Shown here: positions 1-12,552 of the stretch, piece by piece
How the letters are laid out: every line of letters starts with the position of its first letter
Numbering within the stretch: position 1 is the stretch's first letter
NCBI GenBank assembly: GCA_025449115.1
Contig: JAHLKC010000055.1
Span: 1 to 64,000, forward strand
Length of the DNA: 64,000 bases
Origin: Chytridium lagenaria
Taxonomy: Eukaryota > Chytridiomycota > Chytridiomycetes > Chytridiales > Chytridiaceae
Direction: 5' to 3'
The notes under the pieces: model-generated
Told to the model about the DNA's origin: nothing
Database searches by the model: none
Seen by the model: the letters and a program-made list of their open reading frames with translations, nothing else
Made by a program: the position numbers and the translations under genes

Positions 1-1434
1 TCGATACTTTATTGCGACCATTTCGTTCGAGCACAGCATGACGGCCCTCAGCTGAAACGTGAAGACTTTGTCGATCTTGGTGTTGAATTTGGCCGAACTG
101 GCAGCTCAAGACCAATTTATTGTACGGATTGCAAGCTGGTTAGCCCTCGAAGCAAGTGGTCGCATTGGAAATGTCCAGAATGCGAGGTATGCATAAACCC
201 TCAACTTTTTCCTATACGTCATTTAATGATTTTAAAGGTTGAAAAAACATTCGACATATCCTTTAATGCTAGAAGGGATGATTCTGGCGAAATGGATAAG
301 GCTAAAGATTTCGCGAAAGATTCAAAATCTTCTCAGAAACTCTCAAATATCCTGAAGGTCTCTGTTACGGGCGAATTCGATGGAACGTTATTGGCAGGAT
401 ACGATTTAGACCTGTATCTTTTGCCGCATGGTGGCGGTTGTGTATACCATCTAAAGACACAGAAAGACTCTGGCGCCCGAGAATTTGCGGATAAAGCCTT
501 CCAGCAACTTTGCTCTTCGGATTTAAAACTAAGTCGAGCCACATTCAAGCGGCATATAGGTAATATGTTTACTATGTTTTTTTGTTTTTTACATACTGCT
601 GTCGACTGTCTTTTTCTAATTTCTTCAACTAATTTCATAGTACCGGGTTTCCTTTCAAATCAATATATGGTGAATTTGGGCGCTGAGTATCGTTTCGCAG
701 CAAAAGCACCGCAACAGGATATCGCGACGGTGGATCCTAATACTCGTAAGATTGCTCGACTTCTCGATGGTCTTTTCCCCGGTGCCGGTTTCAACGAAAT
801 GTTAATTCTTGGATACTTTGATGGTGTGTACTTCTGATTGACATTAATCGGTGCTGTGGTGTTCTGCTTTTTTTTATTCTCATTATATCTACACTTATAT
901 TTTAGGTCAGCGGATGAACTTTCATTCCGATGGTTGGTAACATAGCCCCCTTTACGTTTTGATGTGATTATTGATTACTTATGAATATGTTACAGATGAA
1001 CCTGGAGTCGGCCCCGCAATAGCAACCATGTCTCTCGGGGCAACGGCAACGATGGAATTCCGGCTTAAGGAGAACCCGAAGATATCGTTGCCTAACGTTT
1101 GCGTAAGGATCCAACGGCCTGTATCGATTTTTCCGATTTAAAGGTACATACAGACCGCATACACAAGCTAGAAGCGCTTCGAATCGCTAAGGAAAAGGAA
1201 CGCCTGGGGGATGGTGTTGGCGTGCAGGAGGGTGTTGGCGTTGGCGCTGATGGTTCGAATGGTAAAGGAAAGAGAAAGATTGAGGCGGAGAGCACGCTAT
1301 CCAAGAAAGCAAAAGTGATTACGCAGACAGAGATGGACTTGCTCATGCAAAGAAGCCGCGCTGATCACCCAAGACATCCTCACACACACCCCTTCACCCC
1401 TTTGAGAGAACCCCCACCAGAATATAAAAAATAG
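1..1434 (+). CDS. 2OG-Fe(II) oxygenase (AlkB-like), 5'-truncated
   Basis: Runs off the left edge. Exons are about 1–186, 238–559, 641–823, 906–932 and 996 onward, all with GT–AG introns. The first exon carries a four-cysteine zinc-binding pattern (YCTDC, then KCPEC 14 residues later). The oxygenase core follows: HIVPGFLSNQY, then YFDGQRMNFHSDDEPGVGP with the iron-binding HxD, then IATMSLGATATMEFR. This order matches AlkB-like 2-oxoglutarate dioxygenases, which hydroxylate nucleic acids or other substrates; the substrate here is unknown. The frame breaks at the T-run 1098–1100, where one extra base would join it to a basic, lysine-rich tail ending at 1434. The second iron histidine and the 2OG-binding arginine expected after the core are not seen. 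An LRHG-like remnant near 1478 lies in a frame with stops. The gene may be truncated or have lost its C-terminus. Confidence 0.72.
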
Positions 1435-1657
1435 ACCACCAGAAAACTTTTCCCATTGGTCGCTAGAAAGAAGGACTGTCTGCGCCATGGCATGTATCAC
1501 TTGATGTAGGACAATCCATGTTGAGAAGGGGGAATGCCGCACCAAACGTGATGGCTGGTATCTATTCACATTTTACTCCTTTTACTTCAATAGAACTTAG
1601 ACGAGGGAAGACGACAACATCACTCGAGTCCGTCATCGATCCATCCAACCATCCGTT

Positions 1658-1677
1658 CATCCATCCATCCATCCATC
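1658..1677. repeat. (CATC)5 microsatellite
   Basis: A short CATC tetranucleotide run lies in the presumed 5' leader of the tyrosinase gene, about 110 bases before its ATG. No function is evident. Confidence 0.8.
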
Positions 1678-1785
1678 ACCCTCAATCCATCATTCACTTC
1701 ATCTCATTATACATCTACCCTTTCTTTTATCTTCCATCGCATACATCAGCTCACTCATCCTATCCCCAAGTTTAACTAGAAGAGA

Positions 1786-4111
1786 ATGATATTCTTCAAA
1801 TCAATCATTGCCACTGTGGCGTCCATCGCACTCACAGCTGTCACTGTTCAGGCAGCATGTACTGGAACCATGCGCACCAGGAGAGAATGGAGTCAAATGA
1901 GTTCATCTCAGCAGACAGATTGTAAGTGCACTCTTAAAACTATTGTGTGTTGAGGTAGTTATGTCAACAGTGGGCTATAGCAGAGAGTTAAGATTTTAGA
2001 CTGGAGAATACGCTGTGTGCCTTTTTTTAAATACCTTTAATCCATTTCATACTGCATCTTCCTTCTTCATTGAGAGTTGTATATTTTTAACACCTCGCTT
2101 GATTACAGACATTGAGGCAGTTAAGCTATTGATCAGTCGTCCTTCGAACGGAGGCAATGCCAACAGCCCAGAGACAATGTCATTCAATGACTTTGTCCAA
2201 CTGCATACCTCTGCCGCCTACTTTGTGCATGCCACCGTGAGTTCTATTTTCTTTAAAATTGGTTTTGGTAGTTGGGTGAAGGCTGATGATTGTGCTGACA
2301 TCAATCCACAAGGCCCAATTTTATCCTTTCCACAGGGCCATGGTCTGGGCCTGGGAGCGTGCCCTTCGCTCAACCAGCTCTCGGTACAGTGATATCACTG
2401 TTCCTTACTGGGAATGGTCATTGGATTCGCAGGTGTGTACTCGAATTGGTTATTCCGTCTTTTGACATGGACATCCACCTTTAGGACTTTCAACGCGCCA
2501 GTGTCTTTAATCCCAACACCTTCGGAACTACCGGCACCCTTGAGCGTCCCTGCCTTCCCGACGGTTTCCAGCGTGAGGGTCAATTTTTCGCCGCCTCCTT
2601 TCCCGACATCTATGACCGCTTTGACTGCAACGGTCCTCGTTGTTGTCTTCGCCGCGTAATGCAGCCTGGAGGTTTACATGACCCAACCTTGATTACCAAC
2701 AACCTTAACGGCGCCGCAACCTACAATGACTTCCGTGGGGTCTCGGAGGACGTCTGGCATTCAACCGTGCATTTCCTTGCTGGAGGCAACGTTGATGGTC
2801 GTGGTGTCGTTGGCGACATGTCCCACGGTGCTTACTCTCCCAACGACATTCTCTTCTACTGTAAGTTTTGTCTGATTGTTCATTCGCACAAACTTTGATT
2901 CATCCTTTAAACTCTGTTTTTCTTATCAACCCTAATTTTGTTGACCTCACAAACTCTAACCTTATTGAATTAGTACACCACGCTACCATTGACAAGATTT
3001 GGTACAAATGGCAAAAAACCTGCCCTACCCTTAGGACCTTCAACTACGGCGGTACTCGTGAACCGAGGACGAACGACAATGCCGCCAACATTGATGACAC
3101 CCTCTTTGGTTTCGGCAATCTCCGTGTCCGTGACGTGATGGACTCTGATGACCTTTGCTACACCTACTCAACCACTGCTGCTGATATTCGGTTGAATGCT
3201 GTTGACAACTGCGACCCCAACGTAACCCCAACTGCACCTGTCAGCCCTACCTCTACTACCGATAATACCGCGTCCACCGCCGTCCCCACCGCTAATGCCT
3301 TTGAGGCAGTCTGGATGCAAAGCGTCCTCCGTTTCCTCGTTGGTAGCTCAGTGTCCTTCCAGCCTCCCTCCTTCCTTATCAGACGTGATCTCGACGCGAA
3401 TATTACTGAATACGGCTACGGCGCGCCTGCCGTCACCGAAGTCGCTGCACCCTCGTACACCAACGCAGGCACTGATGTTGTTCCCCCTGCTCTTCCCGCC
3501 AGCACTCTTCGGGCAAGCGCCACCTCCGACTACGCGGACGCACCCGGCGAAACTCTCCCTTCCACTACGGTCGCCTACATCGCCTCAACCACCGCAATCA
3601 TCACCCCCACCCTCCCTTCCACTACGGTCGCCTACACTGCCTCAACCACCGCAATGATCACACCCACCCCTACAAAGGGCGGATTCTTTATCGACGAAGT
3701 TTACGCACCTGAAAAAGTTACCATCGGTGGGCAGGACATTGAGATCCCACCCGGCTTTAAGATTTTCTACATGGACGCAAATGTGGTTAAAATTGTTATC
3801 AGAGATTTCTGGGTTAACAAGACCAACGCTGACTGCAACTACAAAAAGTACCGTCCTATTGCTCTTACCCTAAACGCAAGCTTGAGACCTATGTGCCTAC
3901 CAACCCCAAGTGTACACCGCCTGCCTCGCCTCACCCAACCGCCTTGTCATACCCTGCTTTGCCGAGTAAGGAGTATTTCCAGATGATGGGAGCGGATTGG
4001 CAGAATGCGTTTGAGAAGAACCAGCAGGCGAAAAAGTTTGTGGATGAGTGCAACTGTGATGAGAAATGTATATCACCTGCTGCCAGAGTGTTCCATGGGT
4101 TGACTCGTTAA
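1786..4111 (+). CDS. secreted tyrosinase (type-3 copper monophenol oxidase)
   Basis: Oxidises phenols to quinones in melanin-type pathways. The ATG at 1786 begins a signal peptide (MIFFKSIIATVASIALTAV). Introns are 1922–2108, 2237–2312, 2433–2484 and 2861–2973. CuA is complete: LHTSAAYFVH followed by ATAQFYPFHR gives H-x7-H-x8-H. CuB has WHSTVHFLAG (HxxxH) and the distal FYLHHATIDKIWYKW. The core ends near the codons for LRVRDVM. A long Thr/Pro/Ala linker follows, with an imperfect direct repeat near 3560–3660, then a C-terminal segment of the kind found in fungal tyrosinases (YFQMMGADWQ, DECNCDEKC). The frame shifts by -1 at the A5 run 3843–3847; with one more A the reading passes smoothly into the frame that ends at 4111. 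Family assignment is firm; secretion is inferred from the signal peptide. Confidence 0.93.
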
Positions 4112-4536
4112 TGCGTATTTCCTCGCCTTCATTGTGTTTATTCTTTTCTCTTATTCCCCCGTTGTTTTCCGAAATGTTCGTTTCATCGTCGTTTCTCGTT
4201 CTATTCATTTCCCATTTTGATTCTCCTTATTCGTCCATGATGCGTCTACTTTAAGCCTTTCTATTCTCTCTCTTTAGTCCGTTATCTTCTCTGTAGCCGA
4301 CTAGCGCATCTTGTCATTCCTTTTCATATCTCTTGCCTCACCGTGGTGGTCACGTTTATAGATTATTTCTTGGTGTGCTGTGTTTTGTTGTTGACTATTT
4401 CTTTTTTAAAAAAATATCAAAAGCTTATTTACGTATCTTTCACTTTTCTGCATAAAGGAGTATTCACTTTAACTTGCGGATTACCCTCAGACAATGGCAT
4501 CAGTAATGCTAATGGTGAATTCCTTGGTGACATCGC
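4112..4536. other. tyrosinase 3' flank
   Basis: AT- and pyrimidine-rich sequence with no supported gene. It presumably includes the tyrosinase 3' UTR. Confidence 0.6.
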
Positions 4537-5487
4537 TAGTGACACCGGTGGTGGCATTGACGTTGACTGCTACATCACTAGTACTAATCAACAGTACCAT
4601 GCTAATGAAATGTGATGTCAGGCTAGTGACTAGAAGTCTAGTGAAAGAAAGTAATGACTGCATGCTAGTGACAAGTCTAGTGAAAAAGTCAGTACTATGG
4701 CTAGTGACAATATGTGATAATTCCAATGATAGCTAGTGACTAATCTAGTGCAGTAATACTGCATGCAGTACAATCATGAAATGTTGACTTGAGTAATACT
4801 GATGATAATCAGGATAACGCTTGACCCTAGGATGCCAGTAGATGACAAATGTTGGACGATACTTGACATGGCAAAACGCTTGCAAGAGCTAGTGACAAGT
4901 GTTTGGCCGGCATACCTTTGATAGGACAACCAGTCTATAGACATTCCTTTTGACAACGGTAGTGACACACTTCTGACAACGATAGTAACATCTGCAGTGA
5001 AAACCCTATTGATAATCTAGTGAAAGTGCTTTTGACAACAGTAAGACAGGTGAGACTACATATCTAGTGACACACCCATACATATCTAGTGACACATCTA
5101 GTAACAAAGTGAAGTGATTCATTTGATGCTAACGTCTTAACAGACAATCCTAGTGACAATGATAGTGATGACATTAGTAACACCTTTAATAACAACTCTA
5201 GTGACAATTACTGTGATGACACTAGAAGCAACTATTTAGACTGAGAATTTTTCTGCGAAGACTTGTACTTAGTGACACATCTAGTGATACCCTTAGTGAC
5301 AGCTACAGCCAAATGCTAGTGAAGTTTTTTTCACTATAGTGAAAAGTTTGAGTCACGGTTAGTGACAAATTGTGACGAGCCAGTAACAACGCTAAGGAAA
5401 CAGAACATTTTTAGTGAAGTTTATTGTTATGCCCGATGATAGAAGTAGTGATGATGTAATCATGATAGCTTTTCAATCTCCTAGTGA
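4537..5487 (+). repeat. degenerate TAGTGA(CA) motif tract
   Basis: Counting by eye, TAGTGA occurs 24 times on this strand in about 950 bases; 12 of these read TAGTGACA. Its reverse complement TCACTA occurs only twice. Related forms (AGTAACA, CAGTGA, TTGACAAC) fill the gaps. Spacing is irregular, from about 8 to over 100 bases, so this is not a clean tandem repeat. Part of it (4494–4736) stays open in one frame and would read as Leu-Val-Thr-Ser repeats, but it has no other coding character. It lies between the tyrosinase 3' end and the 3' end of the convergent hydrolase gene. It could be a decayed minisatellite or a cluster of protein- or RNA-binding sites; the sequence does not decide. Confidence 0.85.
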
Positions 5488-6267
5488 ATCATATATGCCA
5501 TATTCAAATCAAGGTTTCATGAAATGGTCCAGAGGTCACTCGAGTGAAAGTTTATTATCCTGTGATCAACAGAGAACGCATAAGAGATTCTATTTTTGTG
5601 CATTTTGCCAGAGGTATGCGTATGCCGATGTTAATTTCCTGTACATTGAAGCACGTCTGCAGCAAAGACATAGTTCAACCGTTGCACCTGATACTGAGCG
5701 CGCGTGATGCAGCTATAAAGAAGAAAATATGAATCTGCTCCAAACGTCTCACCTCATCGATTTATTGCTTATGAAAACATTACGTAGAATGGGCCCTTTA
5801 TGTAACCACATTTATTAAAAGTTAAAAGATGTTCTCTATGAGCAAATTCTGTAGTCCTAATATCATAAAAGAACGACTGTTGGAAAGGTCGGAGCTTGAT
5901 GGGGGGGGTAGTGTCCTTTTTTCCCCGCGGACACTAAACTATTTATCAAAGCAATACAACCGGCACCTCATCGATGAGTTATTATTCCAGCACCCGACGT
6001 AAGAGAGTGCAGCAGTCCATAGAAAGACAAGAAAGAAGTCTTCCTTTCATCTGATATATTTTTCTAAATACTGAGGCTGTTATGATCAATGATGAATGTT
6101 GCGGTAAACAATACGAAGAGAGTCTCCATCATATTCGTCGGTTGTTCTTATCAATAAGAGGGAGTTTTTAAATGACTTCTCTGTCACATGGACAACATTA
6201 CAATATTATATATCCTTAGTTTTTAACCACCCCTTCTATTTATAGGTGCATGTGCATATAATAGTAA
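5488..6267. other. intergenic; possible gene remnant at 5544–5732
   Basis: There is no supported gene. A 62-codon open stretch at 5544–5732 (it includes YYPVINRERIRDSIFVHF) looks more protein-like than its surroundings but matches no family I know, and it has no clear exon partners. Near 5911–5940 an 8-bp inverted repeat (TAGTGTCC / GGACACTA) could form a small hairpin. The remainder is AT-rich and includes the hydrolase 3' flank. Confidence 0.4.
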
Positions 6268-7620
6268 TTACATGTTCAAGCCCTTTTGTACAGCCTCCAG
6301 GAATCCCTCTGGGTTATCCAGATAAATATGGTGCCCGGCCCCCCTCACAACAGTGATCTTCGCAAGGCCCTTCTTCACCAGCGGCAGCTCAAAGTGATCC
6401 TTCTTCAGCATCCAGTCGGTGTCTCCAAACAAAATCTCGATAGGCGCTCTCAATGTGTCCCCCTTAATATCTTTAAGGTTTTGCAGCATCACCAAGAGTC
6501 GATCTGCGACCGGATTCCTGGCAAACACACCACGAGCAGGACCGTCTAGTACGAGCTTCATGAGCGCGTTGAGAGCGTATTCGCCTGCAGGTGGAGCGGA
6601 AGCAGAGATAGAATACATGTAATCAGCGAGGAGGCGTCGGTCTTCAGCAGGAAGGTTCGGAAACCGTCCCCCGATAAGACGATGCGTCAGTCGTGGACCA
6701 AAAGGACCTGTTGCGCGGAGTATACCCTGCGGGTGACGTTATTGCGCCAACCAAGGAGGAGGAGACGAACAGGTAGAGGGAGCTGTGGGGTTGCTGAATT
6801 TCGTTTGATAGGAACATCGGCTGAGGGAGGACCTGGTTGAAGACCAAAGGGGGATACGAGAATGAGGTTTTCAACGCGATGAGGATACCGTATGGCGTAA
6901 GCCGCACCCAGGAATCCACCAAGCGAGTGTGCGACAAGTGAAATCCGTTCCAACCCCATCTTCTCTCTCCAAGCTTCCAGTGATTCCACAAAATAAGTTT
7001 CCGCTGCTTCCCCATCATGCTCAACGCTTGGAAGTGGAGATATACGACGAGGTATACGTGGTTGTCTGTGTTTGGGGAAGGTTGAACGGGATGACCTGCC
7101 CATGCCTAGCCAATCCAAGGAGATGATTTGAGTGGGTGAGGCTGACGATGGGTGAGAACGGTTTGTAATGGACATGTTGGCAAGCATGTCGTAGTTGTAG
7201 CACCAGAAACCGAGGCCTGCGCCGTAGCCGTGGAGGAGGACAACAGTGCGAGGTGGTGGAGGATGGGGGTGATGATGAGGTTGCGCTGTAGAGGATGAGG
7301 TTGTAAATGAGGCATGCTGCAAGGTGACGGTGTTGATGCGACGTCCATGACCAATGTCGACGAGAGACTGAGAGAAACCAGTTTTGACATATCTTGAATT
7401 TAAGGATAACGTTATGAGAATGATGGACGATGGTCAAGTGGAAATGGGCTTACCTCTTGAGTAGAGCGGTTTCTGCGTCGGCCAGTCGCTGTTCCTTTCT
7501 TGTCAACGGCACTAGTGCTGCTGGTGATACTTCTTGATCTTCGGGAGTAGCGCATCTCACCCGCCGCAGCCGAATGAAGGACGATAGAGAGGTTCTCCAC
7601 AAGGGAGGATGAACGCGCAT
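6268..7620 (-). CDS. mitochondrial alpha/beta hydrolase, CGI-58/ABHD5–Cld1 family
   Basis: Likely a lipase/acyltransferase of the cardiolipin-remodelling or CGI-58 group. Exon 1 is 7620–7454 and encodes an Arg-rich amphipathic N-terminus (MRVHPPLWRTSLSSFIRLRR) typical of mitochondrial import, then LADAETALLKR. A 61-nt intron (7453–7393) follows. Exon 2 has LLHGYGAGLGFW (oxyanion region), LDWLGMGRS, the nucleophile elbow AHSLGGF (GxSxG type, with Ser present, unlike the inactive Asn of animal CGI-58), FGDTDWM carrying the acid, and GHHIYLDNPEGF with the catalytic His in an HX4D acyltransferase motif. The frame breaks at the G-run 6731–6733 (CCC on the coding strand); one added C joins WRNNVT to PQGILRATGPFGP. 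Substrate is inferred from family only. Confidence 0.87.
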
Positions 7621-7993
7621 TATTAAGCTTGAAGAGTTTTGAAATCAAATTCAAGAATTTCTAATGAACATGTTGGCAACAACAACGTCTTTGGTAATGA
7701 CGCCTTGCCTCGCCCAGTCTATCCTCGTGCTCTAGTCATCTAGTCAACGAGGGTGTAGCGTGAGTAGCGTGAGCGTAAGTTTCAGTGTGTATAGATAATC
7801 GAAATGTTGTTTTATGCGCATCACTCAATAATGTTACTTTCCTTCCAGAACAACATTACGTCCCGTTCCACCAAAATGGTGCGACAAAGGCTGCTTATAT
7901 AGGTCGGGTCTCAGACGTTTTTCTTCCTCAAGACTCTGCCTTCCAGTTTTCGGTCTCAGCACCCACAGCAACGAGCCTCTGGATGCAACGAGG

Positions 7994-10900
7994 ATGCTCT
8001 TCAGAGGTTTATTACACGACGACACTGTCAACTCGGAGGGGGATGACGGGAGGAGGAAAAGAAGCAACAGCGACAGCAACCGTCATCACCATCACCGACA
8101 GAGCAACAGCAACAACAACACAAGGAGACGGAAACCTGCATTAAGAACCACAACCGTTCGATCCGCAAACGAAGCTTTCGAATCTCACCCGTCCTCTCCC
8201 ACAAGTGTATTTTCCGTCCGTTCGTTGCCTGGTGGGACACGCGAAGCACCCACATCCTCTTCATCTCATCCTCAACGCCTCCACTCTCTTCATTCTCCTG
8301 AGGGGGCTTTGCGGTTTCCATCCTCGCCTCTAGCATGGATGACATCTCCGTCATCTTCTGACAGTACTCGGTCACAACAGGGTCCAACATCTTCGGGAGA
8401 AACGTCACCTATTAACATGCAGATTGTGACTTCTGGAAAGGGAAATGCTGATGGGGGGCTGGCGCCACCTCATCCTCGTTCGCCCCCCGAATCTCTCAGA
8501 TCTACGAGTGGGGGAGGAGGTGGAGGAGTAGACCATGCCGATCGACGTTCAGTCAGCTTTGTCGATCAACCGAGACAGAGTATGGAACACTCTGCAGCCT
8601 CAGACTATGACGACTTTGATGACGACGGTTCAGAGTCATGGCAAACCTCTTCTACCATCTCCATGTCCGCAACCTCTCACGCATGGATCCAGGACCTTGT
8701 CCGTCTCTCTCGAAATCTTTCCAGACGTCGAGCCATTCTTTTCCTTCTCCGTCGCATTGGTAACAATGTTCCTCCAAAAGCCATCAACATCTTCTCTATG
8801 GCCATTTCATTTTCCGCACTCGCCCCTGACGTTAAGGAGCGTCTCCGCTTTCTCGGCATTCGCAATCACCTTCATCTCATCAACCTCATCATAATCGCCC
8901 GTCTCGTTTACAGTTTCCTTCTCGCCATTCTCGTCATGTCGATTGTCCTTCTCTGTGTTTTCACTCTCCGCGAAGATGATCGATCTCGCTTCATTTCCTT
9001 AAAAACTCTCTTCTCTCTCGACGCTGTCTGCGTCATCATTTTCACCATCGAGATTTTATTTCACGTCAACTCAATCCCATCTTGGGCAGACCGGCAAGCC
9101 CTCCACAACAGTCGCTCGTCTGGGATGAAAAAGGGATCTTCCAGTTATCCCTGGTTCATTCTCATGCTACGCCCAACGTTGAAAAACTCGGCGTCAACTG
9201 TGGCAACACTTGCTGTCCTTGATTCAATGGGTAACAACCCCCTCCGTGAACAACCGCCAGCGGCCAACCCATCTGAAGTCCACCTCAATATTCCCACATC
9301 TCCAAATGATCCCACATTACTCAACGTCCCTAATGCTGCGACCTCACCCCTCACAAGCTCACAAATCCAAGCCCACTTTGCATCAATGGCCCCACATGTT
9401 GCTGCTGCAGTAGAGGCTGGCGGCATGATTAAGCATCACTCTCTCGCAGATCCAGGATGGTTATGGCTAATTTTTGACTGTCTCTCCACATTCCCGTTCT
9501 ATATTGAGATCACGTTTGCAACGTTGTATACCAACAATGGGCTCGATGCGGCTATCACGAATATGTACGGATGGACAGGGCTACCACCAGCGTTGTGGAT
9601 TTTAAGGCTCTTCAGGATCTTTAGAGTTTTCAAGTTTTTGGAAAAGTCTGAAAAGGTATTGCTGTTTTTCCTTTCCTGTTTTCATTATACAAGTAAGAGG
9701 TGCCGAGCTAATGTCTTATTTTCGTTTTCTGTCATTTCTGATATAAAGATGAAAGTGATGACAAGAGCTTTTATTCATTCGATGGATGGTAAGATATATG
9801 GGAATATCTTTCTTCTCTCGCAAATTACATAGCTCATCTTATATTTTACATTAGGCATCTGGCTTCTCTTGATTCTTCTCCCAATTCTTCTCGTTCTCTT
9901 TTCTTTTGGCATCTTTTTCGCCGAACAGACGGGAGAGTACTTGGACGAAAACGGATTTTGGAGGTATAGGACTGACGATGTGTTTAGTCCATTCCAGAAC
10001 GTTCCTGATACGGTGAGTTGTTCCCAATTTAGTTTGGTATTTACATGGTGCTGACTTTCATGTCTTCGTGTTAGTTCTGGTTTGTTATCGTCACGCTGAC
10101 AACGATCGTGAGTAATGATTGCTTTGATAGTGTCTTTTTGAATTACGTTTAACGTCTGTTTTGATCTTTACGTTTAATTAATTTTTGGTACCCGTCGATA
10201 CTTTTTTTCTCCCAGGGGTAAGTTATACTTATTGTTTTGAGACATCTCCTTTTCCCTTAACATTTATTTCCTTTTACAGATACGGAGATGTGACACCTCG
10301 CACCCTCGCTGGACGATTGGTTGCGGTGATGGTTATGTGGGTATCCTTTTAGCTTTTCTTTTATACTAATAAATCAATTCTAGGTTTTGCTCCATCTTTA
10401 TTATTGCATTCCCACTCTCCATGATCACGATGCAGGTTAGATTAAGGCCGCCCTGTGTTTTCGGTCCTTCTTAATATCTAAATTTATCTTTAGTATGCCC
10501 ACGTCGTCCGAGCCTTTGCCGACCGCTCCCGCCGGCAAGAAGAACTCACATACCGTCTGCATCATCGTCTTATCACCCAAAACATGGGTGAGGCACTCGC
10601 ACAAGAAGTTGAAGAGATGGGACATATGCATCCATCACCAAAGCGTCTTCGATCTGTTGAGGATACGGATGAGGGAGACAAAAGGCTGCAAACTGCAGGG
10701 TCTGATGCGACACTTCAGAACGGCGTCAGTGTGCCTTTGGTGAGGGTGGATGAATCTTCTGAGCGCAAGGATGATGACGAGGTTAAGCAAAAGAAAACCG
10801 AAATGAATGAGACTGGGGAAGGCAGTTCTTCAAGCTCCTTATCACGCGAGGATTCCGTTCAAGTGCCTGAGATGACCCAAATACGCCGTGAGCCGCATGA

Positions 10901-12365
10901 ACCCGGTGCCAACGACGAAACTGGCACCCGACGTGATTCCTTTAATTGGACGACTATTAACGCGATAGTTATGGCACAAGCAGAGGGGTCTGTGGACAGT
11001 CTCGAGAGCTTAAACGATGACTGTGGCGGGTCTTCGAATGATGGAGGGGATGAGAGGGATGATCAGCACCACCACGATCACAACGATGATGGAGGGAGAG
11101 CGACATTCTTTAACGAAATGAGGGAATTTAATCGAAGGGCGTCACCGGATATAATGGCTGATAACGGGACGGAGGAGGATGGTATTCTGGATCAAGGCGG
11201 TTCCGTCGCAGAATCACCCGAACATGGTATTGACCCTCCAATCGACGCCAGCGACGTGGCTTTTGACAGCCTTGATCCAGCAAGGGCAAAGCCGGTGTCT
11301 CTTTCTCGCCTTGACGACGATTTACTCCATGCGCCGCCTAAGAGGAAATCTAAGCTACTCCATCGTTCATCAACGGCGCCGACCATCAATCTCATTGTTC
11401 CTGATAGCCCTAGCACCGATGGAAACAATTCATCGCCGTCTCAGTGGTTAACCGACAATGTGCGGAGTTCTGTCGATAGCCTCGGAAGTGGTTTGATTGT
11501 TGAAGGCAACTCCTCGTCACCTCTTCCTTCAGCAACATCATTAGACGATATGCGCGTTAAGCAGAGCGACGTTGATAGTGATAGTGCGAATGGAACGTCT
11601 CATGTACCTCGTGGTGGATCTATAAGGAGTGGGTCGCCAGCGCATGTTGAGGTGGGATCGTCAGGTGCATCTGAGATGACTGTCACTGCACCGAAACCCA
11701 ACTTGCCATCAAGACTTTTATATCGTTTCCAAACTAGTCCCAACCTGATCCCGAAGCTCGGTAGAAATCTAAGCTTTGGCCACATGTTCCAAACTGATGA
11801 TATCGGAACAGAGGCTGAAAACAGCGGAGATGCTGGATCAAACACGACGCAACAGGATGGATCGACGAGTTCTGCGCCTGTGTACGGTGTTAGAGGTGGC
11901 GTGTTTACACCTCGAGGCAACCCGCTTCATCGTCGATCCGCTCATATACCGCTGCAGCCCGACACTGCTCCAATCCCTATCCGCTCTCAAAGCCCCCAGC
12001 ATCTTCATCATGGCTCAACATCCACCACCAACAGCATCTCCCTCACCCCCTCCTCCACTCGTCCAACCCCTATGCACCAAAACTCCGTCGCATCCCTACC
12101 CGCCACCCGTACCGCCACAAACAGCACAGTAACTTCCAGCCGCAAGCACCATCATCATCATAATTCGTTGTCAGTGCGAGATGTAGAACGCGCATTCGAG
12201 TCAGTGCGGGATCATGATCTTGTGCCCGTTGTGCATATTCGGGTTGCGGATTGGAGGGCAGAGTACAGGGAAGATCGGAGGGAGGATGTGTTGCATATGA
12301 GGATGAGGTGTAAAGATGAGGATCAGTATAAAAGGTTGATGCGAATGTTGCAGGAATTTCAGTGA
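7994..12365 (+). CDS. voltage-gated K+ channel (Kv-type, six TM)
   Basis: A plasma- or organelle-membrane K+ channel alpha subunit. The N-terminus, about 230 residues, is Ser/His-rich and disordered. S1 is near 8905–8975, S2 near 9030–9065, S3 starts at WLWLIFDCLSTF, and S4 is LRLFRIFRVFKFL with regularly spaced arginines. S5 is IWLLLILLPILLVLF and S6 is CSIFIIAFPLSMITMQ. The pore exon 10075–10107 encodes VTLTTI; GYGDVTPRT follows after splicing. Introns are 9656–9748, 9789–9854, 10013–10074, 10108–10215, 10218–10279, 10337–10382 and 10435–10493. To read TTIGYGD the two pore introns must flank a 2-nt exon GG at 10216–10217. After S6 comes an unusually long disordered tail of about 590 residues with acidic and His clusters. 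No frameshift was found. The start is the first ATG of the long open frame; an upstream start is possible. Confidence 0.9.
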
Positions 12366-12552
12366 TTTCCGCATTTCAACCTATGGTGTGTTTTTTTTTT
12401 GTATAGTTTCAAATGGCTGTCTGGCCATAATACCTGTAGTAATCATAATCATAATTCTCGATGTGTTAAAGTGTTGTGCTGATTGTTCTCTGATGATTTA
12501 AATATTTCGAGACAGTTAAGTATAAAGCAACCTTCGTTCGTCAGTGCCACAC
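12366..12552. other. short intergenic spacer
   Basis: 3' flank of the channel gene and 5' flank of the next gene. It is AT-rich; no distinct signal was identified. Confidence 0.6.

Noticed and set aside
4494..4736. 80-codon frame rich in Leu-Val-Thr-Ser as a repeat protein
   Set aside because: It is produced by the TAGTGAC motif falling in register for part of the tract; the frame is lost afterwards.
5911..5940. TAGTGTCC/GGACACTA inverted repeat as a transposon end
   Set aside because: A single short hairpin with no target duplication, partner end or transposase nearby.
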